From assembly GCA_015039465.1 (NCBI GenBank), contig MU130695.1, forward strand, positions 255,587-319,586: a stretch of 64,000 bases of DNA, given 5' to 3'. The notes beneath the pieces were generated by a model, which searched no databases, had not been told where the DNA came from, and saw only the letters and a list, made by a program, of their open reading frames with translations. Source of the DNA: Phlegmacium glaucopus (taxonomy: Eukaryota; Basidiomycota; Agaricomycetes; Agaricales; Cortinariaceae). Shown here piece after piece: positions 25,868 to 35,800 of this stretch. Numbering within the stretch: position 1 is the first letter of the stretch; the number at the start of each line of letters is the position of its first letter. Both the position numbers and the translations under genes were made by a program.

Positions 25868-25892
25868 GGTCTGCTGAAATAATCAGCAGACC
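25868..25892. terminator. Perfect 10-bp stem hairpin downstream of the YR gene
   Basis: GGTCTGCTGA (25868-25877), a five-base loop AATAA, then TCAGCAGACC (25883-25892). It lies between the recombinase stop and the 3' terminal repeat. It could act in 3' end formation or in replication of the circular intermediate; the role is inferred from position only. Confidence 0.4.
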
Positions 25893-25997
25893 CTGAATTA
25901 ACGAAGCGAACGAGCGAGAGGCTATAAGTCGTAGATATGTTGGGTGTGGGGGAAGGAGGAGGTGAGAGAAGATGGAGCGAGGAGTAGGAGTGATTGG

Positions 25998-27071
25998 TTA
26001 ATGAATTAGCTGGTGTGAACAGATGAAAGCGAGTTGCTGTTCGGCACGGACAGTAGGGTTATCACGAATGTAAATTTTCCAAGCACTGGAAGACCATCGA
26101 CCTATTGCTTGAATAATTGAATCTGAAAGGCCAAGGGAGGCATAATATGTGGCTCCACCAGCTCGCACTGAGTGGCCACCATAGTCATGAGATAGGTAAG
26201 TGAAAAATTTGGAATCAAACCAAGACCAATTTGGGATAGACCTATTTTCACAAATGAAAAGTGGTAAACGGGCACCGTGAAGTGCATCGCGAAGATTGGT
26301 GTAATGTTTGAGAAGGAAAACAGGATTAGCGATTTCATGTTGGGAGAAAATGATGTTGGTGCCTCGATAGAAAACATCAGTTTTATGATATGGCAAATGG
26401 AACTGAGCATGGTCATTTGTAAAAGATAACGAAGAGCGCCTAATGATTTTTTGCCAATCAAATAAAGTTCGATCTGATTTGACGATGAGTTCGCCTATAC
26501 GGTGACAACCATAGAAGGCACATGAAAGAATAGTGATGAAAAGGAAGTCGTCATAAGAATTTGAATTGAAAGCGAGATCATAGAAGAATGTGAGATGGGA
26601 CAATCGCAAAGGGAGTTTTCGAATGACAGGATCAGCACAAATTTTTTTTGAACCGCGAATAGTTGATAAAACAAGAGGGTGGTTTCGATTTTGATTGAAG
26701 TCTGGATAGATATGATGTAAGAAGTGGCTCGCCCCGGTGAGATACTTTGGAGCCGAAGCAATGGATTGAGAAGAGAAGGCGATGTAGCGAGAAAGGGTGA
26801 GGGGTGTTGGGTTAAGGGAAAGATGATGATTAAAACAAAAGGTAATATAGTCACGAGCGCCAGTTTGATACGCTTTCAGAGTACTTTTTTCAATCGATGA
26901 CCATTGTAAAAAAGAAGCATGTCTATCAATCTCAGTGAGATTGAGGACGGGGCAAGCCCTGCAGGTGGTACCAGGCTCGCCCAAAACATCTAAAAGCACT
27001 CTCTCCATCGCGCTGGCAGTAGTTCCCGAGGTGGGATGAAAGTGCGGACATGGTCTTGGGGGAAACGACAA
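25998..27071 (-). CDS. Tyrosine recombinase of the YR retrotransposon
   Basis: Integrates the circular cDNA of DIRS-order elements by site-specific recombination. About 350 residues. The N-terminal core-binding part includes WSSIEKSTLKAYQTGARDYI. Catalytic residues visible: first Arg in YGCHRIGEL, HSVR (H-x-x-R), GRWSS (Trp/His position) and the nucleophile Tyr in AWKIYIRD. So the R-H-R-Y set is complete. The frame overlaps the 3' end of RT-RNase H by 82 nt in another frame, so expression probably needs its own start or recoding. An internal Met (MERVLLDVLG) is a likely start if translated alone. Confidence 0.88.
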   Translation of the reverse strand: MSFPPRPCPHFHPTSGTTASAMERVLLDVLGEPGTTCRACPVLNLTEIDRHASFLQWSSIEKSTLKAYQTGARDYITFCFNHHLSLNPTPLTLSRYIAFSSQSIASAPKYLTGASHFLHHIYPDFNQNRNHPLVLSTIRGSKKICADPVIRKLPLRLSHLTFFYDLAFNSNSYDDFLFITILSCAFYGCHRIGELIVKSDRTLFDWQKIIRRSSLSFTNDHAQFHLPYHKTDVFYRGTNIIFSQHEIANPVFLLKHYTNLRDALHGARLPLFICENRSIPNWSWFDSKFFTYLSHDYGGHSVRAGGATYYASLGLSDSIIQAIGRWSSSAWKIYIRDNPTVRAEQQLAFICSHQLIH

Positions 27072-28858
27072 TGATACTCATCGAAAAGTAGGTGAGAAAG
27101 AAGATCGGCACGGATATTTTCTTTACCGATGATGTGACGGACTCGAAGATCAATACCTGATTGCAAAATGATTTTAGCAACAGCTAATAGAACACCGTTG
27201 TGCAATCTCTCGGAAGCAGAGAGCGAATTGAAGATAGAGACAGAGTCGAGGCTATCTGTAAATAAAAGAAGACGACGAGGAGGATGTGGAAGGCAAGCGA
27301 AATAGTGGATAGTGGATAGGATAGCAAGGAGTTCAAAAAAAAGGATGTCGATTTTAGGCGATTCCGAGGAAGGGCTTAATTGGTAAACAAAGCCGTTATT
27401 TGAAAAGGAAAAGGCGAGGGCGTCTTTAAGATTTGCATCAGTCCAAACTGTAGCATCAGCTTCGCCATCAGACCAAAGTCCTTCATCAAGGAAATGGACT
27501 CCAATCGCATCAGGAATCGTGTCAGCTAGCCAATTGAGGTCGGAATGAACGGTAGAGTTAAGGAAAATCTTGCCAGAAGGTTGAGATTTGCCGCTCGTTT
27601 TATGATATAATTCCAAAAGGGCTGGACGACCCCAAGGGAAGACATTGAGGAGCCAATTAAGATGGCCCGAAAGGCGTTGCCATTCACGTAGAGGTTGTTG
27701 TCTAGAAGGTGCTGATAGGAAGGAATGAATTTTAAAGATAATGTCGGTGATGGAGTCTGGTGATAAAGAGATTGTACCATGGTTGACGTCTACCCAGAAA
27801 CCGATAATCTTGAGGGGGTTCCCATGTTCCTGCTTTTTAAGGTCAAAAGGGCAGGAAATTTGTTCCCAAAGGAGAAGAAGTTGGACTTGGCGTTTCGGGC
27901 GCCAGCAGCCTCGAAAAAATACTAAGTTTGAAGCGACTTCCCACCCGAAATAATCATCCATGTAAACATGCAAACCGATAATGTTCAGTTTCCTTTCACC
28001 TATCCAGCAAATAAGGGCAGATACTGCACACCAACATCTTGGAGACGCCCTATTACCAAAGACAAGTCGATGGACAATAAATTTCCTCCCATCAACTGAA
28101 ACAACTTGTTGTATCTGCCATAATGGATGAGCTGGTAGGTTCAGAAAAGCTCCTGCGACATCAGATTTATATAGGATGAGATCAACGGCCGGATTATCAC
28201 GACGTGCTTCCTGAAGAGCGAGACCGAAAGGATGCATATCGTTGTAATGGACCCTACTCTCTTCTTTTGGAATCCCATAATTAAGACCAGAGCCGGAATG
28301 ATCAGTGATAACTCGAGGTTTCTGTTTTTGCCAGATGACGAACATAGGCGATAATTTCATACCTGGTAGGATTTGTTGAAAAGGAAGAGGTGGTGACCAA
28401 TGATGAGCTTCGCACTCTTTATCTCGAAAAGCACGAATTGCGTCAAGGTCTATATCTTGAGAGCTATAATTGGATAGATCCTCAGATGTATCTTCCCAGT
28501 CTCCTTCATTGAAAGGCCAGAAACCTTCTCGTAAACTTCTCATAACAGATTTAACAAATGAAGGGTTGGGATGGTCGGTTAGAAAGAGTTCAAGTTTGTC
28601 AACATTGAAAGGGGTTTTGACTTTCACGTAATCGTTTAATTTAGACAAAGTAGATTGAATATCGGGATTATTGAGAAGGTGTTCTGGTGGGGCTTTAAAT
28701 GGGTCGGCAAGTTCTGTATTCATCGCAGCTGGAGAGCGAGAGTTTTTGGAATCGGACCATACATAACGTCGACGAAAGCGAGGACCATTAAGTAGATCAT
28801 CAGCTTTATGTTTAGATGATGACGGAAAGGTTTTAGGTGCGACTACTGCTGCTTCCAC
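26990..28858 (-). CDS. Reverse transcriptase-RNase H of the YR retrotransposon
   Basis: RT blocks in order: KPRVITDHSGSGLN, YKSDVAGAFLNLP, GNRASPRCWCAVSALICW and the catalytic box GLHVYMDDYFGWE, here with both Asp residues (YMDD). RNase H follows, with its acidic residues in VWTDANLKDALAF, LFFELLAIL, LLFTDSLDSV and GKENIRADLLSH. 622 residues from the first Met. The frame stays open upstream of that Met (QRDLVSQQVEAAVV) up to the inserted segment at 28881, so the original ORF was longer and continuous with gag. No disabling change inside the domain. Confidence 0.88.
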   Translation of the reverse strand: MEAAVVAPKTFPSSSKHKADDLLNGPRFRRRYVWSDSKNSRSPAAMNTELADPFKAPPEHLLNNPDIQSTLSKLNDYVKVKTPFNVDKLELFLTDHPNPSFVKSVMRSLREGFWPFNEGDWEDTSEDLSNYSSQDIDLDAIRAFRDKECEAHHWSPPLPFQQILPGMKLSPMFVIWQKQKPRVITDHSGSGLNYGIPKEESRVHYNDMHPFGLALQEARRDNPAVDLILYKSDVAGAFLNLPAHPLWQIQQVVSVDGRKFIVHRLVFGNRASPRCWCAVSALICWIGERKLNIIGLHVYMDDYFGWEVASNLVFFRGCWRPKRQVQLLLLWEQISCPFDLKKQEHGNPLKIIGFWVDVNHGTISLSPDSITDIIFKIHSFLSAPSRQQPLREWQRLSGHLNWLLNVFPWGRPALLELYHKTSGKSQPSGKIFLNSTVHSDLNWLADTIPDAIGVHFLDEGLWSDGEADATVWTDANLKDALAFSFSNNGFVYQLSPSSESPKIDILFFELLAILSTIHYFACLPHPPRRLLLFTDSLDSVSIFNSLSASERLHNGVLLAVAKIILQSGIDLRVRHIIGKENIRADLLSHLLFDEYHCRFPQDHVRTFIPPRELLPARWRECF

Positions 28859-28880
28859 TTGCTGAGAAACTAGGTCCCGC

Positions 28881-30360
28881 TGATGTGATTGAGTTTTGCT
28901 TTATATGGTAATCAAAGGATTACTATTTTAGGAATTGTCTACAACAAATCCAGAAACCAGTAACTTCAATGACCAACAAACTCTGTTTTTGTGCAAGTTG
29001 GGGTTTCCTTGAAAGTATAACCAGTATACTCTTGAATAAAACAACAATACACTTTTAAAGTCCAAATGTTCTAGACTATGATTCAAGTTTAAAGTCCAAA
29101 TTTCTCTAGACTATGATTCTGATAACAAGTTTATAGTCCAATTTCTTAGACTATTATATAGTGCTTTTTGATAGAACAAAGGCAAGTCCCTATAGGATTT
29201 AATATCCTTTGTCTATATGATAACCAATTTTGGTAGTACAAAGACAAGCCCCTTTAGGGTTTAATATTCTTTGACTATCCACAACAAATGATTTAAAGTC
29301 CCTGAGGCAGACTGTGAGACAGCTTTATAGTACAAGGATTTCTCCTCAGACTCTGACAAAGGATTTAATATCCTTGCTTCCAAGACAAGTCCCTAAAGGA
29401 TTTAATATTCTTGGTTTACACAGAACAAAGGTAAGCCCCTTTAGGATTTAATACCCTTTGAACTGAGTGAAGCAAAGCAAGTCCACTTGTAATTCCAATT
29501 CTAACTTGTGCCAATTCAGAGCGCTGAAACTTGGGAAAGAAAGGAAGAGTGCAAATTCACTAATTTTACTGGTGCTTTCTAGCTACTTTTATACATAAAT
29601 GAGAAACAAAATTAGGTAAGAGTCTGTGATGTCATGTCTATGTTTTATGATTACTGATGCTATTTTATGATGTCATGTCTTGTTTTATGATGTCATGTCT
29701 TGTTTTATGATATCATGCCTTGTTTTATGATGATAATGCCTTGTTTTATGATGTCATGTCTTGTTTCTAGATGACTGATCATTGTTTTATGATGTCATGT
29801 CTTGTTTCTAGATGACTGATCATTGTTTTATGATGTCATATGTTTCATAATGTCACAAAATGTGACAAAATGTTACAAAAATGTTACAAATGTCACGAAT
29901 GTCACATGATGTCACATGATGTCACATGATGTCACATGGTATCACATGATGTCACATGATGTCACATGATATCACATGCTTCATTATTAGGACCTTTTAT
30001 TGATATTTGACTTACTGATGTTATCCTTAGGACTTGTATAACAATCCTTCATAGTTGTAGACTTTGATAGTTACTTTAGATTGCAAGTAGTTCATTTGAC
30101 CATTATGGATTTTGTATGGTTAGAGTCTGAACCTTTTGTAGTGTTGTTTTAACAGTATGATAAATAGATCAATTCAGATCATAGTTATCTGCTGCTTTAA
30201 CATTTATTACTATGCAATTTCCAGTTTAATCAACAAGTGTAGTCAACACTTTTGACCCTTACAATATCAATTTGTAGATTAATTCATGGTTGGGTTATTG
30301 ATCTTGTTGATTCAATTGAAGAATAATATTATGAAAAATTGAATAATCCATAGGTATTCA
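28881..30360. mobile_element. AT-rich inserted segment with TG...CA ends, LTR-like, between gag and RT
   Basis: 1480 bp. Plus-strand ends are TGATGTGATT and GGTATTCA, typical of an LTR. It has no reading frame of note, and repeated phrases around 29180-29460 (AGGATTTAATATCCTTTG and variants). Removing exactly this segment rejoins gag and pol in frame (GLKV-RDLVSQQVEAA). No target-site duplication is visible (CCCGC against ACTTT). A solo LTR is the simplest reading. One position out it could also be read as a GT...AG intron of 1483 nt, which would also keep frame. Confidence 0.6.
29625..29975. repeat. Short tandem repeats inside the inserted segment
   Basis: First a run of TTTTATGATGTCATGTCTTG-type units (about 20-35 nt, several copies, some with an added TCTAGATGACTGATCATTG), then about eight units of ATGTCACATG. 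Variants differ by single bases. The ATGTCACATG motif also appears just outside the right end of the YR element (about 32155). Confidence 0.75.
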
Positions 30361-31640
30361 ACTTTCAGTCCTATCACCGCTCCAATTCGTCTTCGCTCAC
30401 GCAGCTTCCCAAGACATCCTTCGAACTCCTTCGCTCTGTGTTGTCCTCCACATTCGCAGCAAATCCCGTGTTTCCTCCGATTAAGACAGGGATCATCACA
30501 GAGGCCCAAACTCCAATTTTGACAAGGGATAGTCGAACGCTTAGTCGGATTTGAAGGAGGAGAGTCCGAATCGCGTTTGGAAGAGGAGTTTGAACCACGG
30601 AAAAGCTGTACCAAAAGGGGAATTTGTAGCATGTCCCTATCATCCAAGTGGAAAGGGGAGCGAGTATACCGATCACGCGCTTCAATATCGAAGTGAATAG
30701 CAACCGAAGAATTATGAGGTGTGGCGCGAAATAGGTCAATGACCATAACGCGATATTTTTGGAGTTCAAGACGTCGGTGAGGGAAGAGAAGAAGGACTCC
30801 AGCTTCCCAAGCTGTAAACATACGAGACCACTCCGCTTCCAAGCCCACAGCTTTTTTAGCAGACATCTGCTCCTTCTTAGTAAGTACAAACCCTCCTGCG
30901 AACTCCTTTTGATCATCTTGATGACTGTAGTTCCGATCCGTCGATCCATAGAGGCGTTCAAAATCGACAAATTCATCTTGTATGATTTTACGCCAAATGG
31001 ACCGCGGAATTGGATCGGGTAAATGTTGGCATTGCATGAGGTCGATGATAGGATCAATAGCTTTCTCGGAGCTATATGCTTGACGTAGATCCTAAGTTTT
31101 ATGTAAGTGTTCATCAAGAGAGGCGGACTGAGATAGTGTGGCCAAATGAGGAGCGATGGCAAGGACTGAAGGGGGAATGGACGAATTAGACGAGGACGAA
31201 GGCACGAGGGCCTTAAGTACATCCGAAACCGAATTCTCAATTCGAGGGCTGTCGGATGACCCCATAGGGCGTTCACAATTGAGTTTGGATGTAAGAAGTG
31301 CCCATGCAATTTCTTCATTAACTTCGGTAGCTGAGGGATCAGGGTGTGTCTCGATTTCAGGAGTTGAAGAAGAAGCTGGAGCGTCTTGACCTGAGGTGGG
31401 CGGTGATGTCGTAGAAATAGGAGTGGAGTTGGTCGGTTGAACATCGTCATGTCGACCTTCCAGACGTTGTTTGACTTCCTGCACATAATCTGCCGCCTCA
31501 ACGACAGAGATTCCAGTTTTCCTGAGCTCTCTTCCAAAATCCGCCAACATATATCTCCCATTGATTGTGTCTTCCACCAATTTTCCACATGCCTCGGTAA
31601 TAGCCTGAATATTTTCGATCTGTTCATCAGGATGCGACAT
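30361..31640 (-). pseudogene. Gag-like ORF of the YR retrotransposon, with in-frame amber stop
   Basis: ATG at 31640 begins MSHPDEQIENIQAITEACGK, about 25 bp inside the 5' terminal repeat edge. After 182 codons a TAG (31094-31092) interrupts the frame, which continues DLRQAYSSEKAIDPIIDL and runs about 240 more residues to a Cys/His cluster (CQNWSLGLCDDPC, CCECGGQHRAKEFEGC), a nucleic-acid-binding knuckle typical of gag. Upstream and downstream parts are in the same frame, so one substitution (for example CAG or AAG to TAG) is enough. The C-terminus passes into the inserted segment. The pre-stop part is Ser/Pro/Thr-rich after residue 70. Confidence 0.75.
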
Positions 31641-31665
31641 AGATGAGTGTGTAGATGTTGATGAG

Positions 31666-32148
31666 AAGTCGCGAAAAAGACAAAATGCTAAAGCACTAAT
31701 GAACTAAAACAATTGACAGAAATGAAATGATGAGTGAGGTTGGCGAAGCCACGGAGTAGTCTCACCAAAAAACGAGTAGGCGAAGCCTGTGACTCATGGT
31801 GAGAGATGAAAGAATCAAGAGGATGAAGATCCCTTACCTGGGCGATCTCAGGAGTCATTAGACAAAGAGAGAGACAGCCCAGATAATATATATAGTATAC
31901 CTGAGACATTTCCACAGACTCTCCGTCACAAAATCGGCATCCGCTAAAACAATAGCACCGAAATAGCCACAGTCTGAGAAGTGTCGTCAGATGTCTATCC
32001 TGTGGGGGGGAAGTTCCAGCGGGGCCGGTACTTACTACAGAAGAAAACAGAGGCTAGAAGAGGCAGCGGGGCTGCCTCTTGAAAGAAAACCGGGCGCAGA
32101 GGCCTTCGAAAAGGCTCCTTATCCTTGGAACCCGCCTTTACGATGATC
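31666..32148 (-). repeat. Terminal direct repeat, 5' copy of the YR element
   Basis: Matches 25351-25833 at 475 of 483 positions. It ends about 25 bp before the gag ATG, so it should hold the element's promoter. No target-site duplication, as expected for YR integration. Confidence 0.9.
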
Positions 32149-32804
32149 ATTTGATGATGTCACATGTGCTACTTATTCAGAAATTTCAATGGTAAGCTCC
32201 TCAATGATGCCAATTATATTTAGCTAATCTTATCAGTTATTCCAATCAGGCTGCTTGTTTTATCAACACATACAACCAAGGATTGAAAGCTGAAAAAGAG
32301 CATGAAATGAAGTATGGTACACTGGATAATAACTTATAATAATAATTTGACACTATTAGGATCACATTTTCTGGTCCTAATGCTTATATAAGCAATGACA
32401 TAAGATGGTTAATTTCTGATGTACATTTACCATACCAAATACTTAAAAATTTTGTTGCAAACATTTTTTAACAAGGACAATAGTCAAAATGCACAATAAA
32501 TTAGCAAACCCATATCCCAACCTGCCAAAACCTAATTTTTGCCACTGTAGAAGAGAAAGAGCATGTTTGACTTTTATTTATTTTAACTCATTACCAACTC
32601 ATTACACCAACATTCATATCAGTCCAGACAGTTATGAACTTTATTTTAAGCTAACTTTGGTAAAATTGTGATCATAAATCCCTGCTTATAGCTATCCTCT
32701 GTACATCAATCATGCTAGTAAGAAGTCTATAATACTAATCCAGAACCTATATTTGAAAATGAATGTTTGGTCAATTTGATAAAACACTGAATATAAGCTA
32801 AGAA
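32149..32804. other. AT-rich spacer between YR element and NLR gene
   Basis: About 650 bases, AT-rich and nearly free of CG. No coding signal beyond a short frame (32489-32671). It includes the 3' flank of the NLR gene on the minus strand. Confidence 0.5.
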
Positions 32805-35800
32805 TCATACCTCTAGAACCAAAACCTCTCCTGAATTATATCCAAGGCATATTTTGGATTGATGATGACTGATACAATATGGCTGTTGGAAAGGAGGTGG
32901 AACTGAGATTTTCTGGAGGTTCTTTTTATGAAATATGTTATTTTCACATAAATCAAGGAAGGAGAGCTGGAAGGAGAGATAAATTTGGCTGTATGAACTG
33001 TTGTGGATAAAAACACCATTAGGAAGCAGTGGTGTTTGGATGATATCAGATAAAGATGAAACAGAGGTTTGTCCCTTCACTACTGCTTCACATTCTCCTG
33101 TGGCTATATTCCAGACTCTTGCTGTGTGATCATGAGAGGCAGACACAATATGCATACCATCTAGAGAGAAGATTGCAGATTCAACAAAATGTGAATGTCC
33201 TTTGAGCTCAGCTTCACACTCTCCTGTAGCTGTATTCCAAATCCTTGCAGTGCAATCATCAGATGCAGACACAATATGTATACCATCAGGAGAAAAGGCA
33301 GCAGATCTAACACACTGGGAATGGCCTTTGAGCTCTGCTTCACACTCTCCTGTGGCTGTATTCCAAACCCTTGCAGTGTGATCATAAGATGCAGAGTGAT
33401 CATAAGATGCAGACACAATGTGCATGCCATTAGAGGAGAAGACAGCAGAGTTGACAGAGTGTGAATGTCCTTTGAGCTCTGCTTCACACCTGCCTGTGGC
33501 AGTATTCCAGATCCTTACAGTGGAATCATAAGATGCAGTTGCAATGTGCATGCCATCAGGAGAGAAGACAGCAGATCTCACACAGTGTAAGTGTCCTCTG
33601 AGTTCTGCTTCACACTCTCCTGTGGCTGTATTCCAGATTCTTGCAGTGTAATCATCTGAGGCTGACACAATATGCATATCATCAGGAGAGAACACAGCAG
33701 AAATGACTGCATCTGAATGTCCTTTCAGCTTTGCTTCACACTCTCCTGTGACTGTATTCCATAACTGGGCAGTGTAGTCATCAGATGCAGACACAACATA
33801 CATACCATCAGCAGAGAAGGCAGTATATCTTACACCTTGTGAATGTCCTTTGACCTCAGCTTCATACTCTTCTGGGGTGGTACTCCAGATCCTTGCAGTA
33901 TAATCTTCAGATGCAGACACAATATGCATACCATCAGGACAGTAGACAGCAGAGAAGATAGAGGATGAATGTCCTGTTAGCTCTGCTTCACACAATCCTG
34001 TAGCCACATTCCAAATCCGTATATGATCATCAGACGCAGACACAACATGAAGACCATCAGGAGAGAATACAGCAGATTTAATCCCAGATGAATGTCCTTT
34101 AAGCTCTGTCTCACATTTTCCTGTGCTTGTATTCCAGATCCTTATAGTGTGATCTTCAGATGCAGACACAATATGCATACCATCAGGAGAGAAGACAGCA
34201 GAGACAACAGAGGATGAATGTCCTGTCAGCTCTGCCTTATACCCTCCTGTGAGTGCATTCCAGATCCTAGCTGTGCCATCATTAGATGCAGACACAATAT
34301 GCATACCATCAGGAGAGAAGATAGCAGATCTAACACAATGTGAATGTCCTTTAAGCTCTGCTTCACACTCTCCTGTGGCTGCATTCCAGACTCTTGCAGT
34401 GTGATCATCAGATGCTGACACAATTTGCATACCATCAGGAGAGAATATAGCAGAATTGACCCAGGATGAATGTCCTTTAAGCTCTGCTTCACACTCTCCA
34501 GTAGCTGTATGCCAGATACGTGCAGTGTGATCATCAGAGGAAGAAACAATATGAACACCATCAGGGGAGAAGACAGCATAGTTGACTGGGTGTGAATGTC
34601 CTTTAAGCTCTGCTTCACACTCTCCTGTGGCAGTATTCCAAATTCTTGCAGTGTGATCATCAGAGGCAGTCACAACATACATATCATTAGGAGAGAAGAA
34701 AGCAGAGTTGATACCAGATGAATGTCCTTTCAGCTTTGCCTCAGACTCTCCTGTGATTGTACTCCAGATTTGTGCAGTGTGATCAGCAGAGGCAGACACA
34801 ATATGCATACTGTCAGAAGAGAAGATGGCAGAGTTGACATCATCTGAATGTCTCAGAATTGCTTCAGACAGGCTCCATGCTTTTCTCCTTCCCAAGCAGA
34901 GCTTCCATGGACAGTCCATCCTACTTCCATATGTTTTCCAGATGTCTGAATTTTGTGGCAGCCAAGTTAATACTGAAGGACATCCTTCAAGACTATTATT
35001 TTTGAGAAAATCAATATTTTCTTTCAAAAACCGTTCAGCATCAATCACTGTCATTGCCAAGGACTTTTGTTTCTAGTTTCTGTTATAAGTGGAATCCATC
35101 TGCTGGCATAAAGATCACTTACATTTGCCCAAGTTTCTAGTTTATGCAATGAATACATTGCAGTCCTCAACTTCCCTAAAATACTCAAACAATCCATCCA
35201 CCGGAGAAGATGTGTTTGAAAAAAATATTTCAATTGATCAGATCCATTGTTGTTGTCTGCATAGGTAAAGTGAAAGGCCCAGCTATCACAAGCATATGCA
35301 AGAGCTTCAGAGATATCTTCATGTTTCCTCTCTGCCAAGTAGGACACAATTTTTTTTGTTGACCATTCTTTGTCCATCAATGACAGACACTGATGTGCTA
35401 AGGAATTATGTGAAACATGAGGGTCAAGGCAGTGCTTTGAGGAAAGAATCTGATTACTGATGAAATCATAGAAGGAAGCATGTAGAATTGAGATGTGCTT
35501 AGCATGGTGTTGAGATGATGGAATATATATCAATGAATGAAGGGAAGAAAGTGCATTCTCAACTTGTTCTATAGGCAATTGCACCAGAACACCAATAGCA
35601 ATCATAGAAAGAGGATTATAGACATATACCACAGCTTTAAGAACTATGCCTATATCTGATCTTTCTCTAGGATTTGCAGAGTCATAGACAGTATCCAAAA
35701 TTCTTTTGTAAAGAACATCCAGTGGTTGGGTGACACCAAATGATGTTTCTGATGTGAAATTGACTACATCTAAAAGGCGCTGAGGCATGTGGGAGCTACC

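Larger units (their letters stand above)
25351..32148 (-). mobile_element. DIRS-order tyrosine-recombinase retrotransposon with terminal direct repeats
   Basis: Minus-strand order: terminal repeat (32148-31666), gag (31640-about 30361), an inserted 1.48-kb segment, RT-RNase H (28858-26990), tyrosine recombinase (27071-25998, overlapping RT-RH by 82 nt), terminal repeat (25833-25351). There is no integrase or protease; the YR replaces DDE integration, which defines DIRS-order elements. Repeats are direct, as in the Ngaro/PAT type, not inverted as in DIRS1. I could not find the second (B) split repeat. The copies differ at 8 of 483 positions, so insertion is fairly recent. RT and YR catalytic residues look intact; gag has a stop. 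Confidence 0.85.

Noticed and set aside
35051..35072. NLR as two separate genes (NACHT and WD40)
   Set aside because: A 50-nt intron (35122-35073) with good splice sites joins them in phase.
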